Shown one piece after another: positions 6,142 to 6,215 of a stretch of DNA of 6,215 bases. Origin of the DNA: Candidatus Desantisbacteria bacterium CG1_02_49_89 (GTDB taxonomy: Bacteria; Desantisbacteria; UBA1551); contig MNUP01000137.1 in NCBI GenBank assembly GCA_001871075.1, positions 1-6,215 of the forward strand, read 5' to 3'. The notes under the pieces were generated by a model that was not told where the DNA came from, searched no databases, and worked only from the letters and a program-made list of their open reading frames with translations. Made by a program: the position numbers and the translations under genes. The stretch's first letter is position 1, and each line of letters opens with the position of its first letter.

Positions 6142-6215
6142 GCGAAAAAAATAAGATCATCGTGCGCCGCAAAAGACAAATTAACAGGGAACTTAAGAGA
6201 ACTTAAAAAAGGTAC
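6142..6215 (+). other. Gene-free right edge of the window
   Basis: No open frame of note is present. The stretch contains an A7 run (6145-6151), the 10-mer TCATCGTGCG (6157-6166) shared with 3778-3787, and two GAACTTAA words exactly 10 bp apart (6189-6196 and 6199-6206). The AAAAAAGG close to the edge could be the ribosome binding site of a gene starting beyond the window. No stem precedes the A-run that would make a terminator on either strand. Confidence 0.4.

Noticed and set aside
6128-6151. Rho-independent terminator after gene 3
   Set aside because: The GCATATTGCATATG stretch does not form a proper stem, and the following homopolymer is A rather than T on the coding strand.

Overview
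The window carries three intact protein-coding genes, all on the + strand: a very large exported protein (114-3767), a DUF2961/GH172-type glycoside hydrolase (3880-4941) and a Gfo/Idh/MocA-family oxidoreductase (5138-6112). No RNA gene, transposase, CRISPR array or convincing terminator is visible. Coding GC is moderate (about half). The gene set suggests an uncultured, carbohydrate-degrading Gram-negative bacterium of the kind found among Omnitrophota, Lentisphaerota, Planctomycetota and nearby candidate phyla. No phylogenetic marker is present, so that placement is a weak inference.

Layout: 1-113 is a leader made of decamer and heptamer/octamer word repeats. 114-3767 encodes a 1217-residue exported protein with a beta-rich N-terminal half, a helical Trp/Tyr-rich middle, a beta-rich region and a C-terminal GATase-like Rossmann domain. 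Its signal-peptide region is interrupted in frame by a 57-bp palindromic element (167-223). 3768-3879 is a gap with heptamer repeats, a small hairpin between 10-bp direct repeats, and a strong ribosome binding site. 3880-4941 encodes the cytoplasmic GH172-like enzyme. 4942-5137 is entirely repeat words followed by a strong ribosome binding site. 5138-6112 encodes the oxidoreductase. 6113-6215 starts with another heptamer array and contains no gene.

Functionally this looks like a small carbohydrate-use locus. The exported protein would act on or bind a polysaccharide outside the cytoplasm, the GH172-like enzyme would cleave a furanoside-type linkage inside, and the NAD(P)-dependent oxidoreductase would modify a released sugar. 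The pathway and substrate are inferred. No transporter or regulator lies in the window, and the 112- and 196-bp gaps leave co-transcription open.

The most unusual content lies outside ordinary gene function. Every intergenic gap contains a short array of degenerate 7-bp words, with a different word in each gap, and three arrays begin 1-7 nt after a stop codon. A three-decamer module appears in inverted orientation before gene 1 and after gene 2. A GC-rich palindromic element sits in frame inside a signal peptide, and a shorter sequence sharing its 9-mer GGGCGAGGT lies in the first gap.
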